The position numbers and the translations under genes are program-made. A DNA stretch of 8,821 bases. Origin: Gammaproteobacteria bacterium. GTDB lineage: Bacteria > Pseudomonadota > Gammaproteobacteria > Eutrophobiales > Eutrophobiaceae. Location of the stretch: positions 1 through 8,821 of the forward strand of contig SMWN01000067.1 of assembly GCA_004356415.1 (NCBI GenBank). The letters run 5' to 3'. This document shows positions 1 through 6,136 of the stretch, one piece after another; the first letter of the stretch is position 1, and each line of letters begins with the position of its first letter. A model generated the notes under the pieces. The model made no database searches. It saw only the letters and a program-made list of their open reading frames with translations, and was not told the origin of the DNA.

Positions 1-87
1 CTGAATAACCGCCCAAGGAAAACACGGGGTTGTCTATCACCTAACGAACTATTTATGGGGCAGCGAGTGGACTTACTTGCTGCGTAA
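1..87 (+). CDS. IS30-family transposase, C-terminal fragment (5' end outside window)
   Basis: Reading frame 1 is open from the left edge to a TAA at 85-87 and gives about 28 residues that begin LNNRPRKTRG and include SPNELF and end DLLAA. The LNNRPRK...PNELF pattern is typical of the C-terminus of IS30-family DDE transposases, which insert IS copies by cut-and-paste or circle intermediates. The rest of the gene lies to the left of the window, so I cannot say whether it is intact. A sequence resembling the right end of an IS30-type element follows directly. The assignment rests on a short but characteristic stretch; the exact IS name cannot be given. Confidence 0.75.
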   Translation: MNNRPRKTRGCLSPNELFMGQRVDLLAA

Positions 88-93
88 TTAAAT

Positions 94-116
94 TGCACTT
101 ATTATCCGAAACCGCC
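94..116. repeat. Probable right terminal inverted repeat of the IS30-type element
   Basis: Seven bases after the transposase stop is a stretch starting TGCACTTATTATCCGAAACC and ending in CGCC. Many IS30-family elements end in a TGCACTT...CGAA.CCGCC-like repeat close to the transposase stop. The left copy is outside the window, so the boundary and any target duplication cannot be checked. The outer end near 116 is an estimate. Confidence 0.4.
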
Positions 117-137
117 TTATATTAAAAGGTAGATATA

Positions 138-761
138 ATGATAAAAGATAAACCACTCCAGGTATTTCTGGACGAACTTGCCAGTAGTGCACCGACACCA
201 GGCGGTGGTAGTGGTGCCGCAATCATGGGGGCCATGGGTGCTGCTTTAGTCAGCATGGTCTGTAATTTGACGATTGGTAAGAAAGGTTATGAAGAGGTTG
301 AAGACCACCTCAAAGACGTACTCAAGCAGGCCGAAGCATTACGTGATCGCCTGACAGATATGATCCGTGCTGATGTCGAGGTATTTGATCGCCTGATGGC
401 ATCTTATGGGTTGCCAAAAGAAACAGATGAAGAAAAGTCCGTACGCAGCGAGGAAATTCAGGCCTCGTTAAAAGAGGCGACAGATGTGCCTTTAAACTGT
501 GCCCGTGCCTGCGCTGAAGCCATTGAGCTATGTCGTGATGCCGCTGAAAAGGGTAATTTGAATGTTATCAGTGATGCAGGTGTGGCGGTGGTAGCCGCAG
601 ATGCAGCCATGAAGAGTGCAGCCCTTAACGTCTACATTAATGTGGGTAGTATTAAGGACAAGGCTTTTGCTGAAGAAAGATCAACCGAGCTAGAAAAGAT
701 ATTGAAAGGTGCAGACGGTCAAACCAGCGAAATCTACGAACTAGTCAAAAGCAAGCTTTAG
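138..761 (+). CDS. Stand-alone cyclodeaminase/methenyltetrahydrofolate cyclohydrolase family protein (FTCD C-terminal domain type)
   Basis: The 207-residue product matches the single-domain family related to the cyclodeaminase half of formiminotransferase-cyclodeaminase. Visible family marks are PTPGGGSGAA at residues 19-28, NLTIGKKGY at 43-51, and the helix GNLNVISDAGVAVVAADAA at about 139-157. The protein is all-helical and soluble. Known relatives either deaminate formimino-tetrahydrofolate or, as FchA of methylotrophs and acetogens, hydrolyse methenyl-tetrahydrofolate to formyl-tetrahydrofolate. Which reaction this one performs cannot be decided here; no fused formiminotransferase domain and no histidine-degradation genes are present, so a one-carbon cyclohydrolase role is an inference. 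The ATG at 138 has a good ribosome site (AAAGGTAG, 125-132). The upstream flank is the end of an IS, so its transcription may come from within or beyond that element. Confidence 0.85.
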   Translation: MIKDKPLQVFLDELASSAPTPGGGSGAAIMGAMGAALVSMVCNLTIGKKGYEEVEDHLKDVLKQAEALRDRLTDMIRADVEVFDRLMASYGLPKETDEEKSVRSEEIQASLKEATDVPLNCARACAEAIELCRDAAEKGNLNVISDAGVAVVAADAAMKSAALNVYINVGSIKDKAFAEERSTELEKILKGADGQTSEIYELVKSKL

Positions 762-813
762 TCACTCAAAAATTAATTCCTGGGTAATTAAAAAACCAGG
801 TAACACAAAAGGC

Positions 814-841
814 GCCTGACTTAAATTAAGGCTCTTTTTTT
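814..841. terminator. Probable bidirectional intrinsic terminator between convergent genes
   Basis: GCCT (814-817) can pair with AGGC (829-832) around an 11-base loop, and seven T residues follow at 835-841. On the other strand the same hairpin is followed by CGCCTTTT. It lies between the convergent cyclodeaminase-type gene and nadC. The stem is short, so strength is uncertain. A second small inverted repeat, CCTGG/CCAGG, lies at 779-800. Confidence 0.5.
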
Positions 842-845
842 GCAC

Positions 846-1676
846 TCAGATAATAAAGCGCATCGATAGATCCAGTGCTCTGATATGCTTGGTCAGTGCC
901 CCGACAGAGATATAGTCGACCCCGGTTTCCGCCGTTTCGCGCAAGGTCTTCATATCAAAACCGCCTGAGGCTTCCAGCCGTGCGCGACCATCGGTGATTA
1001 CAACGGCTTCACGCATGTCAGTCAGAGAGAAATTATCCAGCATGATGATATCTGCACTGGCACCGATTGCTTCTTTCAGTTCGCCAAGGGTTTCTACCTC
1101 AACTTCAACCGGCGTTTCCGGATAACGCTCTTTTGCTGTGCTAACTGCTTTCCCTATAGAGCCGGAAGCTGCAATATGGTTTTCCTTGAGAAGGATGCCA
1201 TCAAAGAGTCCAAGTCGATGGTTGTATCCACCACCACTACGGACAGCATATTTTTGCGCCTCTCTTAATCCGGGTATTGTCTTACGTGTATCCAGTAACT
1301 TTGTTGTGGTGCCTTCCAGTGCCTTGGCGTATTCCCGTGCAATTGTTGCTGTGCCTGACAGGGTCTGGATGAAATTCATTGCGGTGCGTTCGCCTGTTAA
1401 TAAAGCGCGGGCAGGTCCTTGCAGAGTACACAGTTCCTGGTTTTCAGAGATGTCGTCGCCATCCTTAACATGCCATTGGATATCTATATTTTTATCCAAT
1501 TGTTTAAAGACACTGTCGAACCAGCAGGTCCCACAAAGCACAGCATCTTCACGGGTGATTAATCTTGCTTTTGACTGCAAGTCTTCCGGTAATAAATTTG
1601 CAGTCAGGTCGCCATCCCCTAGATCCTCGTGTAATGCCTGGTAGGCAACTTCATCAATACTTTTTAACAAATGCAT
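846..1676 (-). CDS. nadC: Nicotinate-nucleotide pyrophosphorylase (quinolinate phosphoribosyltransferase, carboxylating)
   Basis: The 276-residue cytoplasmic enzyme converts quinolinate and PRPP to nicotinate mononucleotide, CO2 and pyrophosphate, the last committed step of de novo NAD synthesis. Visible family signatures are the N-terminal HEDLGDGDLTA (residues 16-26), RTAMNF (97-102), LDTRKTIPGLR (128-138), the KYAVRSGGGYNHR...LLKENH block (142-167), EVEVE (191-195), the barrel strand IMLDNF (211-216), LEASGG (234-239) and ISVGALT (256-262). Length fits the family, with a slightly shorter N-terminus than the 297-residue E. coli protein. It starts at an ATG with only a weak upstream GGAAA, 29 bases after the symporter stop and in the same direction, so it may be cotranscribed with the symporter. 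In E. coli nadC lies divergently next to ampD; here about 3.9 kb separates them. Confidence 0.97.
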   Translation of the reverse strand: MHLLKSIDEVAYQALHEDLGDGDLTANLLPEDLQSKARLITREDAVLCGTCWFDSVFKQLDKNIDIQWHVKDGDDISENQELCTLQGPARALLTGERTAMNFIQTLSGTATIAREYAKALEGTTTKLLDTRKTIPGLREAQKYAVRSGGGYNHRLGLFDGILLKENHIAASGSIGKAVSTAKERYPETPVEVEVETLGELKEAIGASADIIMLDNFSLTDMREAVVITDGRARLEASGGFDMKTLRETAETGVDYISVGALTKHIRALDLSMRFII

Positions 1677-1705
1677 CAGTTAGTTTCCATGGTTAATTTT
1701 TCTGG

Positions 1706-3064
1706 TCAGGCTTTTTGGGTAATTTCTTTGGAAAAATATTCACGGGTGACCGAAAATATTACCGGGCTTAATAAAAGTAATGCAATCAGGTTTGGAATGG
1801 CCATCAGTCCATTGAGCACATCCGCAAACGTCCAGACCAAACCCAGTTTCACCAATGCACCGATGAGTATGGCGATCACCCATAATATACGGTAAGGCAA
1901 AATCGCTTTGATGCCCAGAAGGTATTCTGCACAGCGTTCGCCGTAATAGCTCCAGCCCAGTATGGTGGTAAAGGCAAAGACGATTAATCCAAACGTCACG
2001 ATATAACCGCCACCCGCTAAACCCGTATTAAATGCGAGAGATGACATGGGCGCGCCCTTGATGCCGCTGTCCCATGCGCCGGTCAGTATGATGACCAGGG
2101 CGGTCATTGAGCAAATGACAATGGTGTCGATAAACGTGCCCAGCATGGCAATCATCCCCTGGCGAACCGGATTGTTTGTCTTGGCCGCAGCATGGGCTAT
2201 GGCGGCGCTTCCCAGGCCTGCCTCGTTCGAGAATATGCCACGGGCAAACCCCCAACGGACAGCCATCAAGACCGTGGCACCCAAAAAGCCACCTTCAGCA
2301 GCTGTGCCGGTAAATGCATCTTCAACAATTAGCATCAAAGCAGCAGGCACCTCAGAAATATTCAGGAAAATAATACATAGCGCGCCAATAATGTATGCAC
2401 TGGCCATGAGTGGGACAAGTTTTTCTGCAACATTTGCAATGCGTTTGATGCCTCCCAGAATAACAGCACCGGTGAGTGTTGCCATCACCACACCTGTCAG
2501 CCATGTCGGTACCTGAAAGGAGGCATATAATTCACTGGCGACGGTATTGGATTGCACCATGTTGCCTATGCCAAAGGCGGCAATCATGCCAAAAAGGGCG
2601 AAGGTCGTGCCCAGCCATGCCCAGCGCTCACCCAGGCCATTTCGGATGTAATACATGGGTCCGCCAACGTGGTTACCGAGTGCATCGACCTCTCTGTATT
2701 TAACAGCGAGAACAGCCTCAGCATATTTTGTCGCCATGCCGAACAGGGCAATGACCCACATCCAGAAAATAGCGCCGGGTCCACCGAAATAAATTGCAGT
2801 TGCTACCCCTGCGATATTTCCTGTCCCTATGGTGGCAGATAACGCTGTCATCAGGGCCTGAAATGGGGAGATATCTCCTTTGCTTGCATCATCGGGCGTA
2901 CGACCCTGCCAGAGCATTGAAAACGCCCTTGGGATAAGCCTCCACGGCATTGCTTTAAGACCGAGCGTTAAATAAACACCCACCAGCGCAAGCAAGGGGA
3001 TAAGCACATATTCTCCCCAGATAATGCCACTGAGTTTATCGAGCAGGTTTTGTAACGCTTGCAT
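1706..3064 (-). CDS. Sodium:alanine/glycine symporter, AGCS family
   Basis: The 452-residue inner-membrane protein has the features of the alanine/glycine:cation symporter family, which imports small neutral amino acids with Na+. The family signature GGPGAIFWMWVIALFG lies at residues 94-109, preceded by ALSATIGTGNIAGVA (74-88), the unwound-helix substrate and sodium region. The second conserved block, RWGFARGIFSNEAGLGSAA, lies at 270-288. About ten or eleven hydrophobic segments are spread over the length, as expected for this LeuT-fold family. The ATG start is supported by AGGA seven bases upstream. Substrate cannot be read from sequence; alanine, glycine or serine are the family norm. It lies between egtB (95-bp gap) and nadC (29-bp gap), all leftward. 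Two palindromes in the gap upstream may carry regulation. No truncation is seen. Confidence 0.93.
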   Translation of the reverse strand: MQALQNLLDKLSGIIWGEYVLIPLLALVGVYLTLGLKAMPWRLIPRAFSMLWQGRTPDDASKGDISPFQALMTALSATIGTGNIAGVATAIYFGGPGAIFWMWVIALFGMATKYAEAVLAVKYREVDALGNHVGGPMYYIRNGLGERWAWLGTTFALFGMIAAFGIGNMVQSNTVASELYASFQVPTWLTGVVMATLTGAVILGGIKRIANVAEKLVPLMASAYIIGALCIIFLNISEVPAALMLIVEDAFTGTAAEGGFLGATVLMAVRWGFARGIFSNEAGLGSAAIAHAAAKTNNPVRQGMIAMLGTFIDTIVICSMTALVIILTGAWDSGIKGAPMSSLAFNTGLAGGGYIVTFGLIVFAFTTILGWSYYGERCAEYLLGIKAILPYRILWVIAILIGALVKLGLVWTFADVLNGLMAIPNLIALLLLSPVIFSVTREYFSKEITQKA

Positions 3065-3116
3065 GGCGAAATCCTATGGTGTAAATCTTCTTAAGGATGC
3101 AGTAAACAGGGTGGAC

Positions 3117-3150
3117 AAATCAACCTTGATTTTGGCCAGAATAAATTCTG
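3117..3150. promoter_or_regulatory. Twin palindromes upstream of the symporter (candidate operator or terminator region)
   Basis: In the 95-bp gap between egtB and the symporter are two exact palindromes four bases apart: AAATCAA-CC-TTGATTT (3117-3132) and CAGAAT-AA-ATTCTG (3137-3150). Two-base centres make them more like protein-binding dyads than RNA hairpins. The CAG...CTG ends of the second resemble Lrp-type sites, but it is one base shorter than the Lrp consensus. No T-run follows on the minus strand. Confidence 0.35.
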
Positions 3151-3159
3151 AATTAAATC

Positions 3160-4413
3160 TTATTCGAATACCAATCGACATCCTGCAAACTGATATCGTT
3201 TATCTGCCTGATAATAATTTCTAAAGCTGCTGCGTTGAATGACTTCCTGTGTGTATCGACTGGCCCCCTTCATGACAAAGTGAGAACCATCAAAATATGG
3301 AATGGAATAGCTATCATAAGGAAATGCCCTAAATCCTTGTGTAGATCCCTGATAGGGATGGAAGCTGTTCTGACACCATTCCCACACTTGTCCTGTATTT
3401 TTCAGAAAATCATGTTGTTTTGCCGCTTCCCATTCGGATTCGTGAGGTAAACGTCCCCCGGCCCAGTTGGCAACTGCAAGCGCTTCAAAATAGTTCAGGC
3501 CCCAAACGGGAAACTCAGGATCAAGTTCATGCGGACCCTCAATATCGACGCCAAACCAGTTTTGTTGACTATCTTGCAGCCAGTATTCAGGGCAGGAGAT
3601 GTTGTATTTCTCTTTCCATTGCCACCCCTGCTGGCCCCAGTATTCTTGTGTCTGGTAGCCCGATTCTTCCATGAACAATAGAAACTCACTGTTACTGACA
3701 GGCTTATCTGAGAATTGTATATCACCAGTTCTAAATTCATGAGGTGGGTATTCATTGTCGTAGGGCAAGAAATCTGTTTGTGCCCCCACTGTGTAATCAC
3801 CAGAATTTAACACGATGGTTGAAGTATTTATGTCACTACTTGCGAGTGGTTGTTGAACAAAAAAATTCACTGTGTTCTTTAAAGCACGCTGTACAAGAAC
3901 CATGTGCATGGTTTCAAAATGTTGTGCGTAATGCTGGGTCAGAAAATGAACCAGGAACTGGTGACGCATTAATTCATGCTTATTTGAATTCTGATGTTTT
4001 CTGTTTTGGTAATGCCTGTCTTGATATTTTATGAGCAATTCCAGATTTTCCAGTTGTGACTCACTGGCCCACTTACAAAGTTCAAAATGGTCGGGCAAGA
4101 TTTTGCCACGGTCTAATTTTTTTGCCAGTTCGGGGACGTAATGTGATCGCAGTTCCTGATCAGGTGACGGGTCACATAATAATTGTTCTTTGACCCAGTA
4201 TGTTTCTGTGTAGACACAATGACCAAGGTGCCAGCCTAGTGGGCTTAAATCAGGATGAAATTGTGAATTCAAATCATCGGGATATTGTTCGCACAATCTC
4301 AATACTTTTTGCTGGTACGCAGAAAATTGTCTAATCAGAGACGTGGAGTTCAATGAGATCGAGTTCGGGGAGATCGAGTTCGGGGAGATCGAGTTCGGGG
4401 ATGTTGAATTCAC
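3160..4413 (-). CDS. egtB: EgtB-type sulfoxide synthase (DinB-like plus FGE-sulfatase domains), ergothioneine pathway
   Basis: The 417-residue product has an N-terminal DinB-like four-helix domain (about 27-180) and a C-terminal formylglycine-generating-enzyme-like domain (about 200-417). EgtB is a non-haem iron enzyme that joins hercynine to gamma-glutamylcysteine or cysteine with oxygen, forming a sulfoxide. The predicted iron ligands are visible: a histidine in GWHLGH (about residue 62) and the HxxxHxE motif HYAQHFE (161-167). The C-terminal domain has PVWGLNYFEALAVANWAG, GGRLPHESEWEAA, VWEW and SSFRNYY, all typical. It starts at GTG 4413, overlapping the egtC stop in GTGA, so translation is likely coupled; no clear Shine-Dalgarno sequence is seen. 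Residues 2-26 are five copies of a five-residue repeat (NSTSP/NSISP type), unusual for the family. A TTG within the repeat is a possible alternative start. OvoA-type function is less likely because it lacks the methyltransferase domain. Confidence 0.88.
   Translation of the reverse strand: MNSTSPNSISPNSISPNSISLNSTSLIRQFSAYQQKVLRLCEQYPDDLNSQFHPDLSPLGWHLGHCVYTETYWVKEQLLCDPSPDQELRSHYVPELAKKLDRGKILPDHFELCKWASESQLENLELLIKYQDRHYQNRKHQNSNKHELMRHQFLVHFLTQHYAQHFETMHMVLVQRALKNTVNFFVQQPLASSDINTSTIVLNSGDYTVGAQTDFLPYDNEYPPHEFRTGDIQFSDKPVSNSEFLLFMEESGYQTQEYWGQQGWQWKEKYNISCPEYWLQDSQQNWFGVDIEGPHELDPEFPVWGLNYFEALAVANWAGGRLPHESEWEAAKQHDFLKNTGQVWEWCQNSFHPYQGSTQGFRAFPYDSYSIPYFDGSHFVMKGASRYTQEVIQRSSFRNYYQADKRYQFAGCRLVFE
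4336..4410. repeat. In-frame 15-bp tandem repeat array at the 5' end of egtB
   Basis: Five 15-bp units cover 4336-4410, with the + strand core GAGTTCGGGGAGATC. Two units (4361-4375 and 4376-4390) are identical and the others differ by several bases. On the minus strand they encode NSTSP, NSISP, NSISP, NSISL and NSTSL, directly after the GTG start of egtB. Unit length is a multiple of three, so copy-number change would lengthen or shorten the N-terminus without breaking the frame. Confidence 0.85.
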
Positions 4414-5183
4414 AAAGAAATAAAGTCGGGAGTTTTGTTATCAGAGATCGTCGTGACACTATGTTCTGGGACGGCTTGCCATTTTCCAGATTCAGTCAGG
4501 GCTTCAGAAGCAATGATAATCGCCCTAGGGAAAATATCTTCATCAATGCTGAAATAAAGCGTCGGACATTGCCCATTGATTGCATGTCGCAAGACATAAA
4601 AACGAGTCTCGTCGCCAACGATGAGATTTAACAAAACCTTCTCTTCGGTGATGATGTCCGAAATGCCTGACAACATGTTGCGTATGCCCTGGATAATGTC
4701 CGGTGTCTCTATTAATTGTTGTCGTAGTAGGGCGAATAAGTATTCCGAATCCGTATTGCCCTGGATCCCGGCCTGTATGGAGGGATCTAAAATGTCATGG
4801 AAAGATGATCTAATCTTCGGGTTAAAATTCTCAATATAGCCATTGTGGGTAAATAATATCTGATCGATTTTGAAGGGCTGCGTATTGGTCTGCGTAATTT
4901 GTTGGCCCGGTGTGGCGCTACGTACATTTGCCAACCAATAACGACTGCGGAGTGCATCAGACAGGCTTGTGAGATTGGTATCTGACCAGATGGGGTATGT
5001 ATTTGTGTAGATGGCCGCTTTGTTTGACTGGTTAACCCAGCCGAATCCAAAGCCATCCGCATTCAGGACGGCCTCATCCATTTCTTTTGGTTCCCAGGAT
5101 TGGCGAAAAAGACTATGGGAAGGTTCCATCAGAAACCTGCCCAGGGATATCTCAGGACCTAAATATGCAGCAAGACGACACAT
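4410..5183 (-). CDS. egtC: EgtC-type class II glutamine amidotransferase, ergothioneine pathway
   Basis: The 257-residue protein is an N-terminal-nucleophile amidohydrolase. The sequence begins MCRLAAYLGP, so removal of Met exposes Cys2 as the catalytic nucleophile. Further class II amidotransferase marks are NADGFGFGW (41-49), VRSATPG (87-93), the oxyanion motif THNGYIENF (112-120) and GNTDSEYLF (142-150). In ergothioneine synthesis EgtC removes glutamate from gamma-glutamyl-hercynylcysteine sulfoxide, the EgtB product. It has no synthetase domain, which excludes asparagine synthase and GlmS. Overlap with egtB by four bases supports the pathway assignment; alone it could be read as a YafJ-like amidotransferase. 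The ribosome site before the ATG is poor. Upstream is the inverted-repeat element, which contains a promoter-like pair facing this gene. egtA, egtD and egtE are not in the window. Confidence 0.87.
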   Translation of the reverse strand: MCRLAAYLGPEISLGRFLMEPSHSLFRQSWEPKEMDEAVLNADGFGFGWVNQSNKAAIYTNTYPIWSDTNLTSLSDALRSRYWLANVRSATPGQQITQTNTQPFKIDQILFTHNGYIENFNPKIRSSFHDILDPSIQAGIQGNTDSEYLFALLRQQLIETPDIIQGIRNMLSGISDIITEEKVLLNLIVGDETRFYVLRHAINGQCPTLYFSIDEDIFPRAIIIASEALTESGKWQAVPEHSVTTISDNKTPDFISL

Positions 5184-5231
5184 TTGATAGCTATAATGGT
5201 TTTGTCAGTTAGTGCGATTTCGTTTAGCCTA

Positions 5232-5495
5232 GTACTCCGTCTAGTTGATTTTGTCGGATTCAGTTAGCTTGTCAACGTTCATGGCAAGGCGTGCCTCGCC
5301 GACAATGGCCGCTCCCTTGTCAAGAGGGTCAACGCAGTCCATGGGCATTGACAAGCTAACCCACAGGGCATCGCCGTGACATCCCGCAGCCGCGTTGCAG
5401 CACATGGGAAGGGAACAGCCATTTCCAGCGTACTGCGCCTTGCTGCGAAACACCACGGCAATGCTGAAACCGGCAAAATCAACTAGACGGAGTAC
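5232..5495. mobile_element. MITE-like 264-bp element with 32-bp terminal inverted repeats
   Basis: The left end (5232-5263, GTACTCCGTCTAGTTGATTT...) is repeated inverted at 5464-5495 with 30 of 32 positions matching. A second inverted pair lies inside: 5263-5284 and 5339-5360, with 18-19 of 22 matching and cores GTTAGCTTGTCAA and TTGACAAGCTAAC. A shorter pair is GCAAGGCG (5284-5291) and CGCCTTGC (5438-5445). The sequence AGTAC occurs directly at both ends (5231-5235 and 5491-5495) and could be a target duplication, but GTAC is self-complementary and the same bases belong to the terminal repeats, so this is ambiguous. No transposase is encoded. One long minus-strand frame runs through it, with its stop inside the left terminal repeat. 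It looks more G+C-rich than its flanks. It lies between the divergent starts of egtC and ampD. A non-autonomous element moved by a transposase elsewhere is the best reading; a structured non-mobile repeat is the alternative. Confidence 0.7.
5248..5275 (-). promoter_or_regulatory. Promoter-like pair inside the element, facing egtC
   Basis: On the minus strand a consensus TTGACA (5270-5275) is followed after 16 bases by CAAAAT (5248-5253), four of six matches to a -10 box. Transcription from here would leave the element through its left end and enter egtC about 60 bases later. The -10 match and spacing are only fair. Confidence 0.25.
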
Positions 5496-5556
5496 CAGCA
5501 CTCTCTCAAGGTGATGTTAACAGACAGACCAAAGAAACAAATAGACTCAGGTAAAA

Positions 5557-6126
5557 TTGACTCAGACAACTCCTAAATTGCATGTTGATGATCACGGCGA
5601 ATGGCTTAAAGGTGTAAGGAAGGTCATATCCCCCAATTGTGATCAACGGCCTGATAATGCGGAGATAGATTTATTGGTGATTCATAGCATCAGCTTGCCC
5701 CCCGATGAATTTGGTGGTGATTATATTGATCAGCTGTTTACCAATTGCCTTGACCCGGACTATCATCCTTATTTTGCAAAGATAGCATTGCACAGGGTTT
5801 CTGCGCATATACTGATTAACCGGGAGGGTAAGCCCACTCAATATGTTCCGTTTAATCAACGTGCATGGCATGCAGGAGAATCTGAATTCGAAGGCCGGTC
5901 AAACTGTAATGATTTTTCGATAGGGATCGAGTTGGAAGGATGTGACAGCAAGGATTTTACACAGGCGCAGTATGAAATGCTTGTTAATATAACAGGCGCA
6001 ATTACCCAATTTTGGCCTAAAATCACAAGAGAGAGAATCACCGGGCATTGTTCTATTGCACCAAACAGGAAAACAGATCCGGGCCCGTCGTTTAAGTGGG
6101 ACGATTATTATTCATCATTAGTGTGA
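5557..6126 (+). CDS. ampD: 1,6-anhydro-N-acetylmuramoyl-L-alanine amidase AmpD
   Basis: The product (189 residues from the TTG at 5557) is a cytoplasmic zinc amidase that cuts the lactyl-L-alanine bond of anhydro-muropeptides during cell-wall recycling. By removing the AmpR-activating muropeptides it also keeps inducible AmpC beta-lactamase off in species that have it. Family blocks are LLVIHSISLPPDEFGG (39-54), RVSAHILINR, QYVPFNQRAWHAGES, CNDFSIGIELEG and TGHCSIAPNRKTDPGP (162-177). Predicted zinc ligands are His43, His164 and Asp174. The start is uncertain: both candidates are TTG. Starting at 5578 gives 182 residues, close to the 183 of E. coli AmpD, while 5557 adds seven residues. A 20-codon frame from ATG 5514 stops at 5574-5576, one base before the second TTG. 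ampE follows after ten bases, so the two form an operon. No signal peptide is present, which separates it from AmiD and other periplasmic amidases. Confidence 0.95.
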   Translation: MTQTTPKLHVDDHGEWLKGVRKVISPNCDQRPDNAEIDLLVIHSISLPPDEFGGDYIDQLFTNCLDPDYHPYFAKIALHRVSAHILINREGKPTQYVPFNQRAWHAGESEFEGRSNCNDFSIGIELEGCDSKDFTQAQYEMLVNITGAITQFWPKITRERITGHCSIAPNRKTDPGPSFKWDDYYSSLV

Positions 6127-6136
6127 GACATTAGAA

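Noticed and set aside
93..123. Promoter at the IS end (TTGCAC plus TATATT) for the gene at 138
   Set aside because: A transcript from this -10 would start near 130 and lose most of the ribosome site at 125-132; the -35 also matches poorly.
1138..1644. 168-codon frame antisense to nadC
   Set aside because: It is the complement of a well-conserved NadC coding region and has no recognisable product.
2046..2842. Several open frames antisense to the symporter
   Set aside because: They mirror the coding strand of a clearly recognised membrane protein and show no family features of their own.
4336..4410. Short tandem repeats that could suggest a CRISPR array
   Set aside because: The 15-bp units are directly adjacent with no spacers and lie in frame inside egtB.
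5192..5197. Perfect TATAAT on the + strand near the egtC start
   Set aside because: No acceptable -35 is found 16-18 bases upstream and it lies about 360 bp before ampD; it could be a remnant of the old ampD promoter but this cannot be supported.
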